This document shows positions 42,863 through 52,786 of a stretch of 64,000 bases of DNA, piece by piece (within the stretch, counting starts at the first letter, position 1; the number at the start of each line of letters is the position of its first letter). Both the position numbers and the translations under genes were made by a program. The stretch covers positions 62,001-126,000 of the forward strand of contig NZ_AUHH01000008.1 of NCBI RefSeq assembly GCF_000423085.1. Direction: 5' to 3'. Source of the DNA: Granulicoccus phenolivorans DSM 17626 = NBRC 107789 = JCM 15570 (GTDB taxonomy: Bacteria; Actinomycetota; Actinomycetes; Propionibacteriales; Propionibacteriaceae). The notes under the pieces are model-generated. The model was not told the origin of the DNA, did not search any database, and saw nothing but the letters and a program-made list of their open reading frames with translations.

Positions 42863-45454
42863 ATGTACCCAGCGAACATCACCCGAGCCGAGGCGGCTGC
42901 CCGATCAACACTGATCAGCACCGACTCGTACCGGATCGCCGTCGATCTCACCGGCCGTGATTATCCGTACCAGCCGATCCGGCCCGACGAGCAGTTCGTC
43001 ACCACCTCGCAGATCTCCTTCCGCTCCCGCGCCGGGGTCACCTTCGTCGACTGCATCGCCGACGCGATCCTGGAGGCCGAGCTGGACCAGCGCCCGGTGG
43101 ACCTGGCCCACTTCGACGGCACCCGGTTCGGGCTGGACCTCTCCGAGGGCGAACACGAGCTCCGGGTGGTCGCGATCCATCGCTACTCCCGCTCCGGCGA
43201 GGGCCTGCACCGCTTCGTCGATCCGGTCGACGACCGGGTGTACCTGTACACCCAGTTCGAGTCGGCGCACGCTCGCCGGGTGTACGCGAACTTCGAGCAG
43301 CCCGACCTGAAGGCCCGCTTCACCTGGTCGGTGACCGCCCCGAGCCACTGGCTGGTGGCGGCCAACGGCGCCGAGGTCTCCGCCCGCAGTGGGGACGGCT
43401 TCACCACCCGGACCTTCGCCGAGACCCAGCCGATCTCGACCTACCTGACCGCGCTGGTGGTCGGTGAGTACGCCGAGGTGAAGCGGACCATCCGGTCGGC
43501 GTCCGGGGAACTGCCCGCCTCGGTGATCTGTCGCCAGTCGCTGGTGGAGCACCTGGACACCGACCGGATCATCGCGACCACCCAGGGCGGGTTCGAGGTG
43601 TTCGAGGACATCTTCGGCGTGGCCTACCCGTTCGGGAAGTACGACCAGGCGTTCGTGCCGGAGTACAACATGGGCGCGATGGAGAACGCCGGCCTGGTCA
43701 CCTTCCGCGACGAGTATGTGTTCCGGTCCCGGGCCACCTCGGCGCAGTACGAGTCCCGGGACAACACGATCCTGCACGAGCTGTGCCACATGTGGTTCGG
43801 GGACCTGGTCACCATGCGCTGGTGGGACGACCTGTGGTTGAAGGAGTCCTTCGCCGAGTGGGGGTCGCACTTCGCCCAGTCCCGGCTGGACGCCGACCCC
43901 GAGCATGCCTGGACCGCCTTCTCCAACGCGCGCAAGACCTGGGCCTACCGGGCCGACCAGTTGCCCTCCACCCACCCGATCGCCGCCGACATGGTCGACC
44001 TGGAAGCCGTGGAGCTGAACTACGACGGCATCACCTACGCCAAGGGCGCCTCGGTGCTGCGCCAGCTGGTCGCCTTCGTCGGCGAGGACGCCTTCATCGC
44101 CGGCACGAAGGCGTACTTCGCCAAGCACGCCTACGGCAACACCACCCTGGACGATCTGCTGGCCGCCCTGGCCGAGGCGTCCGGCCGCGACCTGTCCGGC
44201 TGGGCCGAGGAATGGCTGGAGTCCACCGGGGTGAACACGCTGCGCGCCGAGGTGGCCGTCGATGAGCAGAACCGGATCACCGCGTTGTCGGTGCAGCAGA
44301 GCGCGAGCCCCGAGCAGCCGCTGCTGCGGCATCACCGGATCGCGATCGGCTGCTTCAACCGGGTCGGCGACTGCCTGGAACGCACCGCCCAGGTGGAGCT
44401 CGATGTCGCCGGTGCCGCGACCACGGTGCCGGAGCTGATCGGCAGCGCCCGCCCCGACCTGCTGCTGGTCAATGATTCCGACCTGACCTTCGCCAAGATC
44501 CGACTCGATCCGGCCTCGCGGCAGACGATGATCGAGCAGACCGGAGCGGTCGGCTCCGAGCTCTCCCGGGCGCTGCTGTGGGGGGCCGCGTGGGACATGA
44601 CCCGCGACGGCGAACTGCCGGTGGTCGCCTACCTGGACATGATCGAGCGGGCGATCGGGTCCGAGACCGACATCACCGCGGTCGGCCGGGTGCTGGGCCA
44701 GTCCCTCACCGCGATCCACCGGTACGCCCCCGCCGCCCAGCGCCCCGACCTGCTGCGGCGGCGTACGGCCATGACCGCGGAGCTGCTGGCCGGGGCGACC
44801 CCGGGGTCGGATCACCAGCTCGCCTTCGCCCGCGCCCTGATCGCCGGGATCAGCGATGCCGCATCGGCCGAGCCGGTCCGGGCCTGGCTGGCCGGCGACC
44901 GGGTGCCCGAGGGCCTGAGCGTGGACGCCGACCTGCGCTGGTCGATGGTCATCGCGCTCGCCTCGATCGGGGCGATCGGGACTGCCGAGATCGACGCCGA
45001 GGCCGAGCGGGACAAGACGATCGCCGGTTCCGAGCACGCCGCCGGCGCCCGGGCCGCGCTGCCCGATGCCGCGACCAAGGCCGCCGCCTGGGAGTTGGCC
45101 ACCGCCAGCGCGACCATCCCGAACGAGACGCACCGCTCGGTGTGCACGCAGTTCTACCAGCCCGGTCAGCAGGAGCTGCTGGCTCCCTACGAGGCCCGCT
45201 ACTTCGCGCTGGTCGAGCAGATCTGCGCGCAGGAGGGGATCTGGGCGACCCAGTCCACCTCGATGGCGAAGACGGCCATCGCGGGGCTGTTCCCGCGGTA
45301 CCACGAGGAGACCGGGTTCGTGGAACGGCTGGACGCCTGGCTGGGCACCGCGGAGATCAACGAATCCTCCCGTCGAATTCTGCTGGAGGGTCGCGACGAC
45401 GCGTTGCGGGCCCTGCACGCGCAGCAGCACAACGCCGGGGGCGCGGGGGCATGA
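42863..45454 (+). CDS. pepN: Aminopeptidase N, M1 family
   Basis: Zinc aminopeptidase that trims N-terminal residues from peptides in the cytoplasm, 863 residues. The exopeptidase signature is GAMENAGL near residue 271 and the zinc site is [10 protein letters not shown] near residue 305 with the third ligand in WLKESFAEW. The C-terminal half is the large helical ERAP1-like domain. The ATG at 42863 has GGGAAGG upstream; the frame is open 78 bases further but those codons read poorly. Its stop overlaps the next gene's ATG by four bases. Confidence 0.95.
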   Translation: MYPANITRAEAAARSTLISTDSYRIAVDLTGRDYPYQPIRPDEQFVTTSQISFRSRAGVTFVDCIADAILEAELDQRPVDLAHFDGTRFGLDLSEGEHELRVVAIHRYSRSGEGLHRFVDPVDDRVYLYTQFESAHARRVYANFEQPDLKARFTWSVTAPSHWLVAANGAEVSARSGDGFTTRTFAETQPISTYLTALVVGEYAEVKRTIRSASGELPASVICRQSLVEHLDTDRIIATTQGGFEVFEDIFGVAYPFGKYDQAFVPEYNMGAMENAGLVTFRDEYVFRSRATSAQYESRDNTILHELCHMWFGDLVTMRWWDDLWLKESFAEWGSHFAQSRLDADPEHAWTAFSNARKTWAYRADQLPSTHPIAADMVDLEAVELNYDGITYAKGASVLRQLVAFVGEDAFIAGTKAYFAKHAYGNTTLDDLLAALAEASGRDLSGWAEEWLESTGVNTLRAEVAVDEQNRITALSVQQSASPEQPLLRHHRIAIGCFNRVGDCLERTAQVELDVAGAATTVPELIGSARPDLLLVNDSDLTFAKIRLDPASRQTMIEQTGAVGSELSRALLWGAAWDMTRDGELPVVAYLDMIERAIGSETDITAVGRVLGQSLTAIHRYAPAAQRPDLLRRRTAMTAELLAGATPGSDHQLAFARALIAGISDAASAEPVRAWLAGDRVPEGLSVDADLRWSMVIALASIGAIGTAEIDAEAERDKTIAGSEHAAGARAALPDAATKAAAWELATASATIPNETHRSVCTQFYQPGQQELLAPYEARYFALVEQICAQEGIWATQSTSMAKTAIAGLFPRYHEETGFVERLDAWLGTAEINESSRRILLEGRDDALRALHAQQHNAGGAGA

Positions 45455-46572
45455 CCACTCTCGCCGACCTCACTCGGTGGCTGGACGGACGCTATCCCCC
45501 GGCGTCCGCGGAGTCCTGGGACCGGGTGGGAGTGGTCTGCGGGGCGCCGGAGGATCCGGTGACCTCGGTCCTGCTCAGCGTGGATGTCACCACCGCGGTC
45601 GTCGCGGAGGCGGCCGACAGCGGTGCCGATCTGCTGATCGCGCATCACCCGCTGCTGCTGCGCGGGGTCCACGGGATCGACGGGCGCCAGCCCAAGGGCC
45701 GGATGCTGCTGGATCTGATCCGCGGCGGGATCGGCTGTCTCGCCGCCCACACCAATGCCGACATCGCCACCGACGGGGTGTGCCGCAGTCTGGCCGAAGG
45801 GATCGGCCTGACCGCGCTGACCCCGCTGGATCCGCGCCCGGCGGCGCTGGACCAGGTCGTGGTGTTCGTTCCGGTGGAGCACACCGCCGCGGTGGTGGCG
45901 GCGCTCGGCGCGGCCGGAGCCGGGACGATCGGCGACTATGACCACTGCCACTGGTCGGTGCCCGGGACGGGGTCGTTCCGGCCGCTGCCGGGCGCGCAGC
46001 CCTTCCTGGGCCGGCCGGGGGTCACCGAGACGGTGGCCGAGGACCGCGTCGAGATGGTGCTCCCCCGCGGTCGCCGGGCCGCCGTGCGGGCCGCGCTGCT
46101 GGCGGCGCATCCCTATGAGGAGCCGGCGTACCACTTCCTCGAGCTCGCCCCCGGACCGACCGACCTGGGCATCGGCCTGCTCGGCGAACTCGCCGAGCCG
46201 CTCAGCGCGGACGCGTTCGCCGCGCAGGTCGCCGCCGCGGTCCCGCCGACCGTGCCGGGCGTACGCCTGGGCGGCGACCCGACCCGGCAGGTACGCACGG
46301 TCGCGGTGCTGGCCGGCGCCGGGGATTCCCACCTGGATGCGGCCCAACGGGCCGGGGTGGACGCGTACGTCACCTCCGACCTGCGGCACCACCCGGCCAC
46401 CGAGGCCCTGGAGTACGCCGATGCGCCGGTGCTGATCGACGTACCGCACTGGGCCGCCGAGGCGTTGTGGCTGCCCCGGTTGCGCGCCCTGCTGGCCGCC
46501 GATTTCCCGGAGCTGCGCATCCGCGTCAGCGAGGTTCGCACCGACGCCTGGACCCGCCGCTACCCCGGCTGA
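45451..46572 (+). CDS. Nif3-like dinuclear metal centre protein
   Basis: A 373-residue toroidal-hexamer family protein (NIF3/YqfO/YbgI group) that binds two metal ions; often proposed as a GTP cyclohydrolase-like or metal-chaperone protein. Metal-binding motifs are LIAHHPLLLRGV and AAHTNADIA near the N-terminus and DVPHWAAEALWL near the C-terminus. A PII-like insert lies between, with HPYEEPAYHFLEL, as in YqfO. The ATG at 45451 overlaps the pepN stop by four bases (ATGA). Biochemical role remains unsettled for the family. Confidence 0.9.
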   Translation: MTTLADLTRWLDGRYPPASAESWDRVGVVCGAPEDPVTSVLLSVDVTTAVVAEAADSGADLLIAHHPLLLRGVHGIDGRQPKGRMLLDLIRGGIGCLAAHTNADIATDGVCRSLAEGIGLTALTPLDPRPAALDQVVVFVPVEHTAAVVAALGAAGAGTIGDYDHCHWSVPGTGSFRPLPGAQPFLGRPGVTETVAEDRVEMVLPRGRRAAVRAALLAAHPYEEPAYHFLELAPGPTDLGIGLLGELAEPLSADAFAAQVAAAVPPTVPGVRLGGDPTRQVRTVAVLAGAGDSHLDAAQRAGVDAYVTSDLRHHPATEALEYADAPVLIDVPHWAAEALWLPRLRALLAADFPELRIRVSEVRTDAWTRRYPG

Positions 46573-46574
46573 GG

Positions 46575-46973
46575 TCAGCCCTCGATCGCCGGATCGTCGG
46601 CGTGCACGACCGGCTGGTGCCGGGCTCCCAACGCCAGCACCTGGATCCCCTGGATCAGGCCGTCGACGAGTTCGCCCTCGCGGAACGCGGCGACCATCGC
46701 GGTCGCGGCGAGCGCGGCCTGCTGGTCGGTGAGCCAGCCGCGGACGCTCCTCCCGAGCACGATCTCCAGTACGCGCCGGTCCGGATCGCAGGCAATGAAG
46801 ATGGTGGAGTCGGGCTCGGCGACCTGCTTGAACAGTTCCAGCGCCGCCGGTCGCGGCTCCCCGGCCAGGGGGCCCAGGTGCAGCGCGAAGGGGAACCCGG
46901 ATTCCTGCTCGGCCACCTGCAGGGCGGTGGTCAGATCGTCGATCTGGTTCGGGGTCAGATCACCACTGGGCAC
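46575..46973 (-). CDS. DUF5130 domain protein
   Basis: A 132-residue protein of the DUF5130 group, related to TPM-domain proteins (a fold found in some phosphatase-like proteins). [40 protein letters not shown] and [21 protein letters not shown] are typical of actinobacterial members. The GTG at 46973 has GGAGG five bases upstream. It overlaps the preceding membrane-protein gene by 14 bases, and its stop lies two bases from the convergent nif3-like stop. Function unknown. Confidence 0.8.
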   Translation of the reverse strand: MPSGDLTPNQIDDLTTALQVAEQESGFPFALHLGPLAGEPRPAALELFKQVAEPDSTIFIACDPDRRVLEIVLGRSVRGWLTDQQAALAATAMVAAFREGELVDGLIQGIQVLALGARHQPVVHADDPAIEG

Positions 46974-47241
46974 TTGCGCCTCCGGTCTCGCTCGGGGTCG
47001 GGTCGGTGGTCAGCGCCTTGCGCGCCCGCTTCCCCAGCCACACCGGCGCGGTCAACGTCACCTTGCTGCCACGGCCGGCTCGGATCAGCCCGGAGCCGCC
47101 CGCAAAGGCGGCGATGATCAGGCTGATTCCGAGGGGAATCCCCAGGTAGACCGCCAGGAAGTCGGGTACGCCGACCTCGAGGAGCGGCCACGCCGTCACG
47201 GTCGGGGCTGCAGGGATTACGATGCTCAACAGATCGCTCAC
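46960..47241 (-). CDS. Small membrane protein upstream of the DUF5130 gene
   Basis: A 93-residue protein with two hydrophobic stretches, one near residues 10-25 (the weaker) and one near residues 27-47 ([20 protein letters not shown]), followed by a basic segment ([16 protein letters not shown]) probably facing the cytoplasm. The GTG at 47241 gives [15 protein letters not shown]. It overlaps the DUF5130 start by 14 bases, and such pairs are common in actinobacteria. It diverges from pyrR across 63 bases. Function unknown. Confidence 0.72.
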   Translation of the reverse strand: MSDLLSIVIPAAPTVTAWPLLEVGVPDFLAVYLGIPLGISLIIAAFAGGSGLIRAGRGSKVTLTAPVWLGKRARKALTTDPTPSETGGASAQW

Positions 47242-47255
47242 ACGCCTACCGTAGT

Positions 47256-47284
47256 CCACCCGACGCGGCCGCGACCCCGGGTGG
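47256..47284 (+). promoter_or_regulatory. Possible leader hairpin before pyrR
   Basis: CCACCC and GGGTGG can pair around a 17-base GC-rich loop, ending about 20 bases before the pyrR ATG. PyrR proteins control their operons by binding leader RNA, but I do not see the full binding consensus, so this is only a candidate. Confidence 0.3.
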
Positions 47285-47304
47285 GCCAGCACAGGGAGGA
47301 TCCG

Positions 47305-47847
47305 ATGACCGAGCCAGCCACCAAGGTGGTGATGGACGCCGAGGAGATTTCCCGGGCGCTCACCCGGATGGCCCACGAGATCCTGGAGGCCAACCGGGGC
47401 CGGGCGGGCCTGATCCTGCTCGGGATCCCGACCCGCGGCGTACCGCTGGCGGAGAAGCTGGCCGCGATCATCGCCGAGGTCGAGGGCGAGGTCCCGGTGG
47501 GCCGCCTGGACATCACCATGTATCGCGACGATCTGCGCCGGCAACCGGTGCGCAAGGTCGGCCGGACCCACATCCCCGCCCCGCTGGACGGCGCCACCGT
47601 CGTCCTGGTCGACGATGTGCTGTTCTCCGGCCGTACGGTGGCCGCCGCCCTGGACGCGCTGAAGGAACTCGGCCGGCCCGCCGCGGTCCGCCTCGCGGTC
47701 CTGGTGGACCGGGGCCACCGCCAACTCCCGATCCGCGCCGACGTGGTCGGCAAGAACCTGCCCACCTCGGCCACCGAACGGGTGGTCGTCCGGCTGGCCC
47801 CGACCGACGACACCACCGAGGTCCGCATTTCCCAGGAGCGCGCATGA
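47305..47847 (+). CDS. pyrR: PyrR: pyr operon regulator/uracil phosphoribosyltransferase
   Basis: RNA-binding regulator of pyrimidine synthesis that responds to uridine nucleotides, with weak uracil phosphoribosyltransferase activity. The 180-residue protein has the PRPP motif [13 protein letters not shown] near residue 98, [12 protein letters not shown] near residue 39, and [11 protein letters not shown] near residue 73, all typical. The ATG at 47305 has GGGAGGA upstream. It leads the pyrR-pyrB-pyrC operon, overlapping pyrB by four bases. Confidence 0.95.
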   Translation: MTEPATKVVMDAEEISRALTRMAHEILEANRGRAGLILLGIPTRGVPLAEKLAAIIAEVEGEVPVGRLDITMYRDDLRRQPVRKVGRTHIPAPLDGATVVLVDDVLFSGRTVAAALDALKELGRPAAVRLAVLVDRGHRQLPIRADVVGKNLPTSATERVVVRLAPTDDTTEVRISQERA

Positions 47848-48809
47848 AGCATCTGCTGTCCGCGGCCGACCTGAGCCGCCCCGAGATCGACGCGATCTGG
47901 GAGCTGGCCGAGGAGATGTCGGAGGTCCAGCATCGCGAGATCAAGAAGCTGCCGACCCTGCGCGGTCGCACCGTGGTGAACATGTTCTTCGAGGACTCCA
48001 CCCGGACCCGCTCCTCCTTCGAACTGGCCGGCAAGTGGCTCTCGGCCGATGTGATCAACGTCTCGGCGAAGGGCTCCTCGACCTCCAAGGGTGAGTCCCT
48101 GCGCGACACCGTGGCCACCCTGGACGCAATGGGGGTGGACGCTCTGGTGGTCCGCCACTCCGCCTCCGGCGCCCCGGCCCAGACCGCGCAGTGGGTGCGG
48201 GCCTCGGTGATCAACGCCGGCGACGGCACCCATGAACACCCGACCCAGGCCCTGCTCGACGGGTTTGCCCTGGGCCGACATTTCCGGGCGAGCGACCCGG
48301 ACTTCGACTGGGCCGACAAGAAGATCGCGATCGTGGGCGACCTGACCCATTCCCGGGTGGTGCGCAGCAATGTCCTGCTGCAGCAGACCCTCGGCGCGCA
48401 GGTCACCCTGGTGGCGCCACCGACCCTGTTGCCCAGTGGCGTGGACACCTGGCCGGTCGAGGTCTGCACCGATTTCGACGCGGTGCTGGGCGAGGTCGAT
48501 GCGGTGATGATGCTGCGGGTCCAGCGGGAGCGGATGGCCGGAGGCTTCTTCCCCACCCCGCGGGAGTACACCGTGGGCTACGGCCTGACCCGCGACCGGC
48601 TGGCCCGGCTGCGGCCGGGCACCGCCATCTGTCACCCGGGCCCGATGAACCGGGGCCTGGAGATCTCCGCCGATGCCGCCGATGCGGCCCAGTCATTGGT
48701 GCTCGAGCAGGTCGCCGCCGGGGTCGCGGTGCGGATGAGCGTGCTCTACCACGTGCTGAGCGGGGAGACCGCCGCCACCGGCGGCAGCAAGGAACGCCGC
48801 AGTGAATGA
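47844..48809 (+). CDS. pyrB: Aspartate carbamoyltransferase catalytic subunit
   Basis: Joins carbamoyl phosphate and aspartate in the committed step of pyrimidine synthesis. The 321-residue protein has the carbamoyl-phosphate motif [13 protein letters not shown] near residue 48, HPTQALLD near residue 133, and [13 protein letters not shown] near the end. Start ATG 47844 overlaps the pyrR stop (ATGA). No pyrI regulatory subunit follows, as is usual in actinobacteria. Confidence 0.97.
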   Translation: MKHLLSAADLSRPEIDAIWELAEEMSEVQHREIKKLPTLRGRTVVNMFFEDSTRTRSSFELAGKWLSADVINVSAKGSSTSKGESLRDTVATLDAMGVDALVVRHSASGAPAQTAQWVRASVINAGDGTHEHPTQALLDGFALGRHFRASDPDFDWADKKIAIVGDLTHSRVVRSNVLLQQTLGAQVTLVAPPTLLPSGVDTWPVEVCTDFDAVLGEVDAVMMLRVQRERMAGGFFPTPREYTVGYGLTRDRLARLRPGTAICHPGPMNRGLEISADAADAAQSLVLEQVAAGVAVRMSVLYHVLSGETAATGGSKERRSE

Positions 48810-48828
48810 TCCGAACAAGGGAGCCGAT

Positions 48829-50091
48829 GTGACCGACCTGCTGATCGCCGGGGTGCAATTGCCGAACGGGACCCGGACCGACCTGGGTGTCTCCGGCGGC
48901 CGACTGGTCGAGCCGGCCCAGCTGTCGCGCCCCGAGCGGATCGATGCGGCCGGTCTGCTGGCCCTGCCCGGGCTGGTCGACCCGCACACCCATCTGCGCG
49001 AACCCGGCCGGGAGGATGCCGAGACCATCGAGTCCGGTACCCGGGCGGCGGCCCGCGGCGGCTTCACCGCGGTGTGCGCGATGGCGAACACCTCCCCGGT
49101 GACCGATACCGCCGAGATCGCGAATCTGGTCCGGGGGCTGGGCGAGGCGGCGGGGCATGCGTACGTGGCCCCGGTCGGCGCGGTGACCAAGGGCCTGCGC
49201 GGGGAGGAACTGGCCGAACTGGGCCTGATGGCGCGCACCGGGGTGCGGATGTTCTCCGATGACGGCAAATGCGTCCATGACCCGCTGCTGATGCGCCGGG
49301 CGCTGGAGTATGTGCGGGCCTTCGACGGGGTGATCGCCCAGCACGCCCAGGATCCGCGGCTGGCCGGTCCGGGTGCCTGCTGCGATGAGGGCGAATACTC
49401 CGGCCGGCTCGGGCTGGGTGGCTGGCCGGCCCAGGCGGAATCGGTGATCGTGGCCCGCGATGCCCAACTGGCCGAGTTGACCGGTTCCCGGGTGCACGTG
49501 TGCCACGCCTCCACCGCGGAGACCGTCGACGTGCTGCGCTGGGCCAAGGCCCGCGGGATCAACATCACCGCCGAGGCCACGCCGCACCACCTGATGCTGA
49601 GTGTGGCCGAGGTCGCGAGCTACGACCCGACCTACAAGGTGAACCCGCCGCTGCGCAGCGAGGAGGACATCACCGCGATCCGGGATGCGCTGGCCGACGG
49701 CACGATCGACGCGGTCGGCACCGACCATGCCCCGCATGCCCGGCAGGACAAGGAGCACGCCTTCACCGACGCCGCGTTCGGGATGCTCGGGCTGGAGACC
49801 GCGCTGGGGGTGGTGATCGAGGCGATGGTGAATCCGGGGCTGCTCGACTGGGCCGGGGTCGCCGACCGGATGGCGTACGCCCCGGCCCGGATCGCCGGGC
49901 TCACCGACCAGGGACAGCCGCTGCAGCCGGGCAGCCCGGCGCATCTGTGCCTGATCGATCCGACCCGGCGGACCCGGGTGGACCGGGAGGACTCGTTGTC
50001 GCTGTCACGGAACAACCCCTGGCACGGGCGGGACCTGCCCGATCCGGTCGAGCTGACCATCTATCGCGGGCGGGTCAGCTACCGACGCTGA
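48829..50091 (+). CDS. pyrC: Dihydroorotase
   Basis: Zinc amidohydrolase that closes carbamoyl aspartate to dihydroorotate. The 420-residue protein has the metal motif DPHTHLREPG near residue 49, VCHASTAET, and GTDHAPHARQDKE near residue 301, the class I dihydroorotase pattern. I choose GTG 48829 (VTDLLIAGV), which has AAGGGAG upstream; an in-frame GTG at 48802 with its own AAGGA would overlap pyrB by eight bases and add nine residues. carA, carB, pyrD and pyrF, which often follow, are not here. Confidence 0.95.
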   Translation: MTDLLIAGVQLPNGTRTDLGVSGGRLVEPAQLSRPERIDAAGLLALPGLVDPHTHLREPGREDAETIESGTRAAARGGFTAVCAMANTSPVTDTAEIANLVRGLGEAAGHAYVAPVGAVTKGLRGEELAELGLMARTGVRMFSDDGKCVHDPLLMRRALEYVRAFDGVIAQHAQDPRLAGPGACCDEGEYSGRLGLGGWPAQAESVIVARDAQLAELTGSRVHVCHASTAETVDVLRWAKARGINITAEATPHHLMLSVAEVASYDPTYKVNPPLRSEEDITAIRDALADGTIDAVGTDHAPHARQDKEHAFTDAAFGMLGLETALGVVIEAMVNPGLLDWAGVADRMAYAPARIAGLTDQGQPLQPGSPAHLCLIDPTRRTRVDREDSLSLSRNNPWHGRDLPDPVELTIYRGRVSYRR

Positions 50092-50113
50092 CCGCGTGTG
50101 CAAAAGTACGGCC

Positions 50114-50536
50114 ATGCCACGTGTGAAACTCGACTATCCCGACCAGGTCTTCACCTTCTCCACCGAGACCGATATCCGCTTCTCCGATGTGAACCTCGGC
50201 GCCCACCTGGGCAACGATGCGGTGGTCTCCCTGTTCGGGGACGCCCGCTCGCGCTACTTCGCCGAGCTGGACCGCGTCGAGGCCGGCCCCGAGGGGATCG
50301 TGGTGGCCGATCTGATGGTCTCCTACCGGGCCGAGGGCTTTCTGCGTGACCCGATCCGGATCGATGTCGGCGTCGCCGAGCGGGCCCGGGCGAGCGTCGA
50401 CCTGGCGTACCGGATGGTGCGCACCAGTGATGACACCGTGATCGCGGTCGGCAAGACCGGGCTGGTCTTCTTCGACTACACCACCCGCACCGTGATCCCG
50501 GTGCCGGCCGAGTTCCCCCACCCGCCGGCCGGCTGA
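50114..50536 (+). CDS. Hotdog-fold thioesterase family protein
   Basis: A 140-residue acyl-CoA thioesterase-like protein. The order FSTETDIRFSDVNLGAHLGN (a hotdog helix lead-in), SRYFAELDR and VVADLMVSYRAEGFLRDPI is typical of the 4-hydroxybenzoyl-CoA thioesterase-like group. The ATG at 50114 is used; a GTG at 50096 is also in frame. It lies 22 bases after pyrC and could be read through from the pyr operon, although no functional link is evident. The substrate is unknown. Confidence 0.82.
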   Translation: MPRVKLDYPDQVFTFSTETDIRFSDVNLGAHLGNDAVVSLFGDARSRYFAELDRVEAGPEGIVVADLMVSYRAEGFLRDPIRIDVGVAERARASVDLAYRMVRTSDDTVIAVGKTGLVFFDYTTRTVIPVPAEFPHPPAG

Positions 50537-50549
50537 CCGCCCGCACCAC

Positions 50550-50583
50550 TTGTTTAGCCAAAGTAATGAACTATGCTAAATAA
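50550..50583 (+). promoter_or_regulatory. Promoter and inverted repeat for a likely leaderless marR transcript
   Basis: TTGTTT (50550) and TATGCT (50572) are spaced 16 bases and the GTG start lies only seven bases after the -10, so the message probably begins at or next to the start codon. TTTAGC and GCTAAA form an inverted repeat across the promoter, a likely binding site for the MarR protein itself. The AT-rich stretch stands out sharply in this GC-rich DNA. Confidence 0.6.
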
Positions 50584-51054
50584 GTGACCTCCCAGACCTC
50601 TGCCCACCCGACCGCCGCTGTGACCGACCCGCCCGACGGGGATGCCGACCTGAGCGCGCTCGCCAACGAGGTCCGGCTGGCCTGCCAGCGCATCGCCCGG
50701 CGGGTCCGCTACGAGAGCACGGACCTGCCGCCGCACCAGATCGGCGTCCTGATCCGGCTGCGCAAGCGGCCCTGGACCCCGGGCGAACTGGCGGTCGAGG
50801 AACGGGTGAGCGCCCCCTCGATGACCCGGACGGTGAACTGCCTGGTCGAGGAGGGCCTGGTGGAGAAGTACGACAATCCCGAGGACGGCCGACAGCGCCT
50901 GCTGCGGCTGACCGAGACCGGCCGGGACCGGGCCGAGCGCGCGGTCACCGAGCGCGACACCTGGATGATGCGTCGCCTGACCACCCTGTCCCCCGAGCAG
51001 CGCCGCACCCTGCACGAGGCCGTCGCCGTGCTCCAGGAGGTGTTGCACCAGTGA
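50584..51054 (+). CDS. MarR-family regulator
   Basis: Winged-helix regulator of 156 residues. LPPHQIGVLIRLRKRP, GELAVEERVSAPSMTRTVNCL (recognition helix) and VEKYDNPEDGRQRLLRLTETG (wing) are the MarR core. The GTG at 50584 sits directly behind its promoter. Its stop overlaps the start of an MFS transporter by four bases, the classic arrangement of a repressor with the efflux pump it controls. The inducer is unknown. Confidence 0.9.
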   Translation: MTSQTSAHPTAAVTDPPDGDADLSALANEVRLACQRIARRVRYESTDLPPHQIGVLIRLRKRPWTPGELAVEERVSAPSMTRTVNCLVEEGLVEKYDNPEDGRQRLLRLTETGRDRAERAVTERDTWMMRRLTTLSPEQRRTLHEAVAVLQEVLHQ

Positions 51055-52349
51055 CTCCCGCACGTCAGTACACCGGGATCTTCGCCTCCCTGCACCTGCC
51101 GAACTACCGGCTGTTCTTCTTCGGGATGATGATCTCCAACGTCGGCCTGTGGATGTTCCGGGTCGCGCAGGACTGGCTGGTCCTCACCGAACTGACCAAC
51201 AACTCCGCCGGCGCGCTGGGGCTGGTGACCGGGCTGCAGTTCCTGCCGATCCTGCTGCTCTCGCCGTGGGCCGGGGCGGTGGCCGATCGGTTCGCCAAGC
51301 GCCGGCTGCTGCAGGTCACCAACATCGCCCTCGGGCTGATCGCACTGCTCCAGGCGATCCTGGTGCTCACCGGCACGGTGGCGCTGTGGCACGTGTTCCT
51401 GATCGCCGCGCTGACCGGCGTCGTGTCGGCCTTCGACGGCCCGGCCCGGCAGGCCTTCGTCTCCGAGATGGTGCCCGAGTCCTACCTGACCAACGCCGTC
51501 GGGCTGAACTCCACCACGTTCAACGCCTCCCGGCTGATCGGGCCGGGCCTGGCCGGTCTGCTGATCGCGGCCTGGGGCGTGGGCCCGGCGATCGCGATCA
51601 ATGCGGTCAGCTACCTGGCCCCGCTGATCGCGCTGACCCTGATGGATCCGGCGAAGTTGCATCCGGCTCCGCCGCGGCGCGGTCGCGGATCGGCTCGCGA
51701 GGGCCTGAGCTACGTCCGCCGCCGCCCCGACATCCTGCTGGTGATGTTCATGGTGTTCATGCTCGGCACCTTCGGGATGAACTTCCAGGTGACCAATGCC
51801 CTGATGGCCACCGAGACCTTCCGGGTCGGCCCGGAGCAGTACGGCCTGATGGGCACCGTGATGGGCATCGGTACGCTCGCGGCGGCCCTGATCGCCGCCT
51901 CCCGGTCGCGGCCGCGGATGAGTGTGCTGGTGGGCGCGCTGGCCGGCTTCACCCTCGGCATGTTCGCGCTGACCTTCGCGCCCTCGTACTGGTTCTATCT
52001 GGTGGTCCTGGTCCTGGTCGGGCTGTGCTCGCTGACGGTGATGACCAGCGCGAACGTCACCGTCCAGTTGTCCACCGAACCGCAGATGCGCGGCCGGGTG
52101 ATGGCGCTGTACATGGCGGTCTTCATGGGCGGGACGCCGCTGGGTGCCCCGATCGTCGGCGCCATCGGTGACCTCTTCGGCGCCCGCGCGACGCTGCTGG
52201 TCGGCGCCCTGGGCACCGGGATCGCCGTGGTCGTCGCGCTGATCGTGTTGGCCCGCCAGGGCGTACGCCTGCGCCCGAGGCTGCCGCGCCGGCCGGCCGA
52301 GACCGCGGTCGGCACCGAGGCTCAGGAGGCCGGGACCGCCCGGGCATAA
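51051..52349 (+). CDS. MFS transporter
   Basis: Twelve-helix-type major facilitator, 432 residues, probably a drug or metabolite exporter. WAGAVADRFAKRRLLQVTN is the loop 2-3 motif; FDGPARQAFVSEMVP and SRLIGPGLAGLL are typical of the enterobactin-exporter-like MFS group (EntS-like). Start GTG 51051 overlaps the MarR stop; its TAA overlaps the globin ATG (TAATG). Substrate unknown; control by the upstream MarR is likely. Confidence 0.9.
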   Translation: MTPARQYTGIFASLHLPNYRLFFFGMMISNVGLWMFRVAQDWLVLTELTNNSAGALGLVTGLQFLPILLLSPWAGAVADRFAKRRLLQVTNIALGLIALLQAILVLTGTVALWHVFLIAALTGVVSAFDGPARQAFVSEMVPESYLTNAVGLNSTTFNASRLIGPGLAGLLIAAWGVGPAIAINAVSYLAPLIALTLMDPAKLHPAPPRRGRGSAREGLSYVRRRPDILLVMFMVFMLGTFGMNFQVTNALMATETFRVGPEQYGLMGTVMGIGTLAAALIAASRSRPRMSVLVGALAGFTLGMFALTFAPSYWFYLVVLVLVGLCSLTVMTSANVTVQLSTEPQMRGRVMALYMAVFMGGTPLGAPIVGAIGDLFGARATLLVGALGTGIAVVVALIVLARQGVRLRPRLPRRPAETAVGTEAQEAGTARA

Positions 52350-52786
52350 TGGGCCGGGTGAACCGACCGATCCCTCCTGAGACCTTTTACGACGCGGTTG
52401 GCGGGCATGCCTTCTTCGCCCAGCTGACCCATGAGTTCTATCGCCGGGTAGCCGCGGACGCGGATTTCCGGGCCATGTACCCCGAGGAGGACCTGGGCCC
52501 GGCCGAGGATCGGTTGCGGATGTTCCTGGAGCAGTACTGGGGCGGCCCGAGCACCTATCAGGAGCAGCGCGGGCACCCCCGGCTGCGGATGCGGCACATG
52601 CCGTTCCGGATCACCACCGTGCAACGCGATATCTGGCTGGGTCACATGCGGGCCGCGCTGGCGACCACCGCGATCTCCCCCGAACTCGAGGAGATCTTGC
52701 TGGACTACCTGACCCGGGCCGCCGACGCGATGCGCAACACCCCCGACGACGCCCCGGCCGAGCCCCGGAAAGGACTCCAGCTGTGA
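52349..52786 (+). CDS. glbO: Group II truncated haemoglobin
   Basis: Small haem protein binding oxygen or nitric oxide, 145 residues. FYDAVGGHAFFAQLTHEFY, YPEEDLGPAEDRLRMFLEQYWGGP (in two parts) and RGHPRLRMRHMPF closely match mycobacterial GlbO. The proximal His is in the F-helix region RMRHMPF, and the Trp at G8 is in DIWLGHMRAA. The ATG at 52349 overlaps the MFS stop; a GTG nine bases on is also possible. It overlaps the next gene by four bases. Confidence 0.94.
   Translation: MGRVNRPIPPETFYDAVGGHAFFAQLTHEFYRRVAADADFRAMYPEEDLGPAEDRLRMFLEQYWGGPSTYQEQRGHPRLRMRHMPFRITTVQRDIWLGHMRAALATTAISPELEEILLDYLTRAADAMRNTPDDAPAEPRKGLQL

Noticed and set aside
47242-47304. A definite PyrR-binding attenuator
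   Set aside because: A hairpin can be drawn but the conserved loop sequence of PyrR sites is not recognisable, so only a low-confidence candidate is listed.
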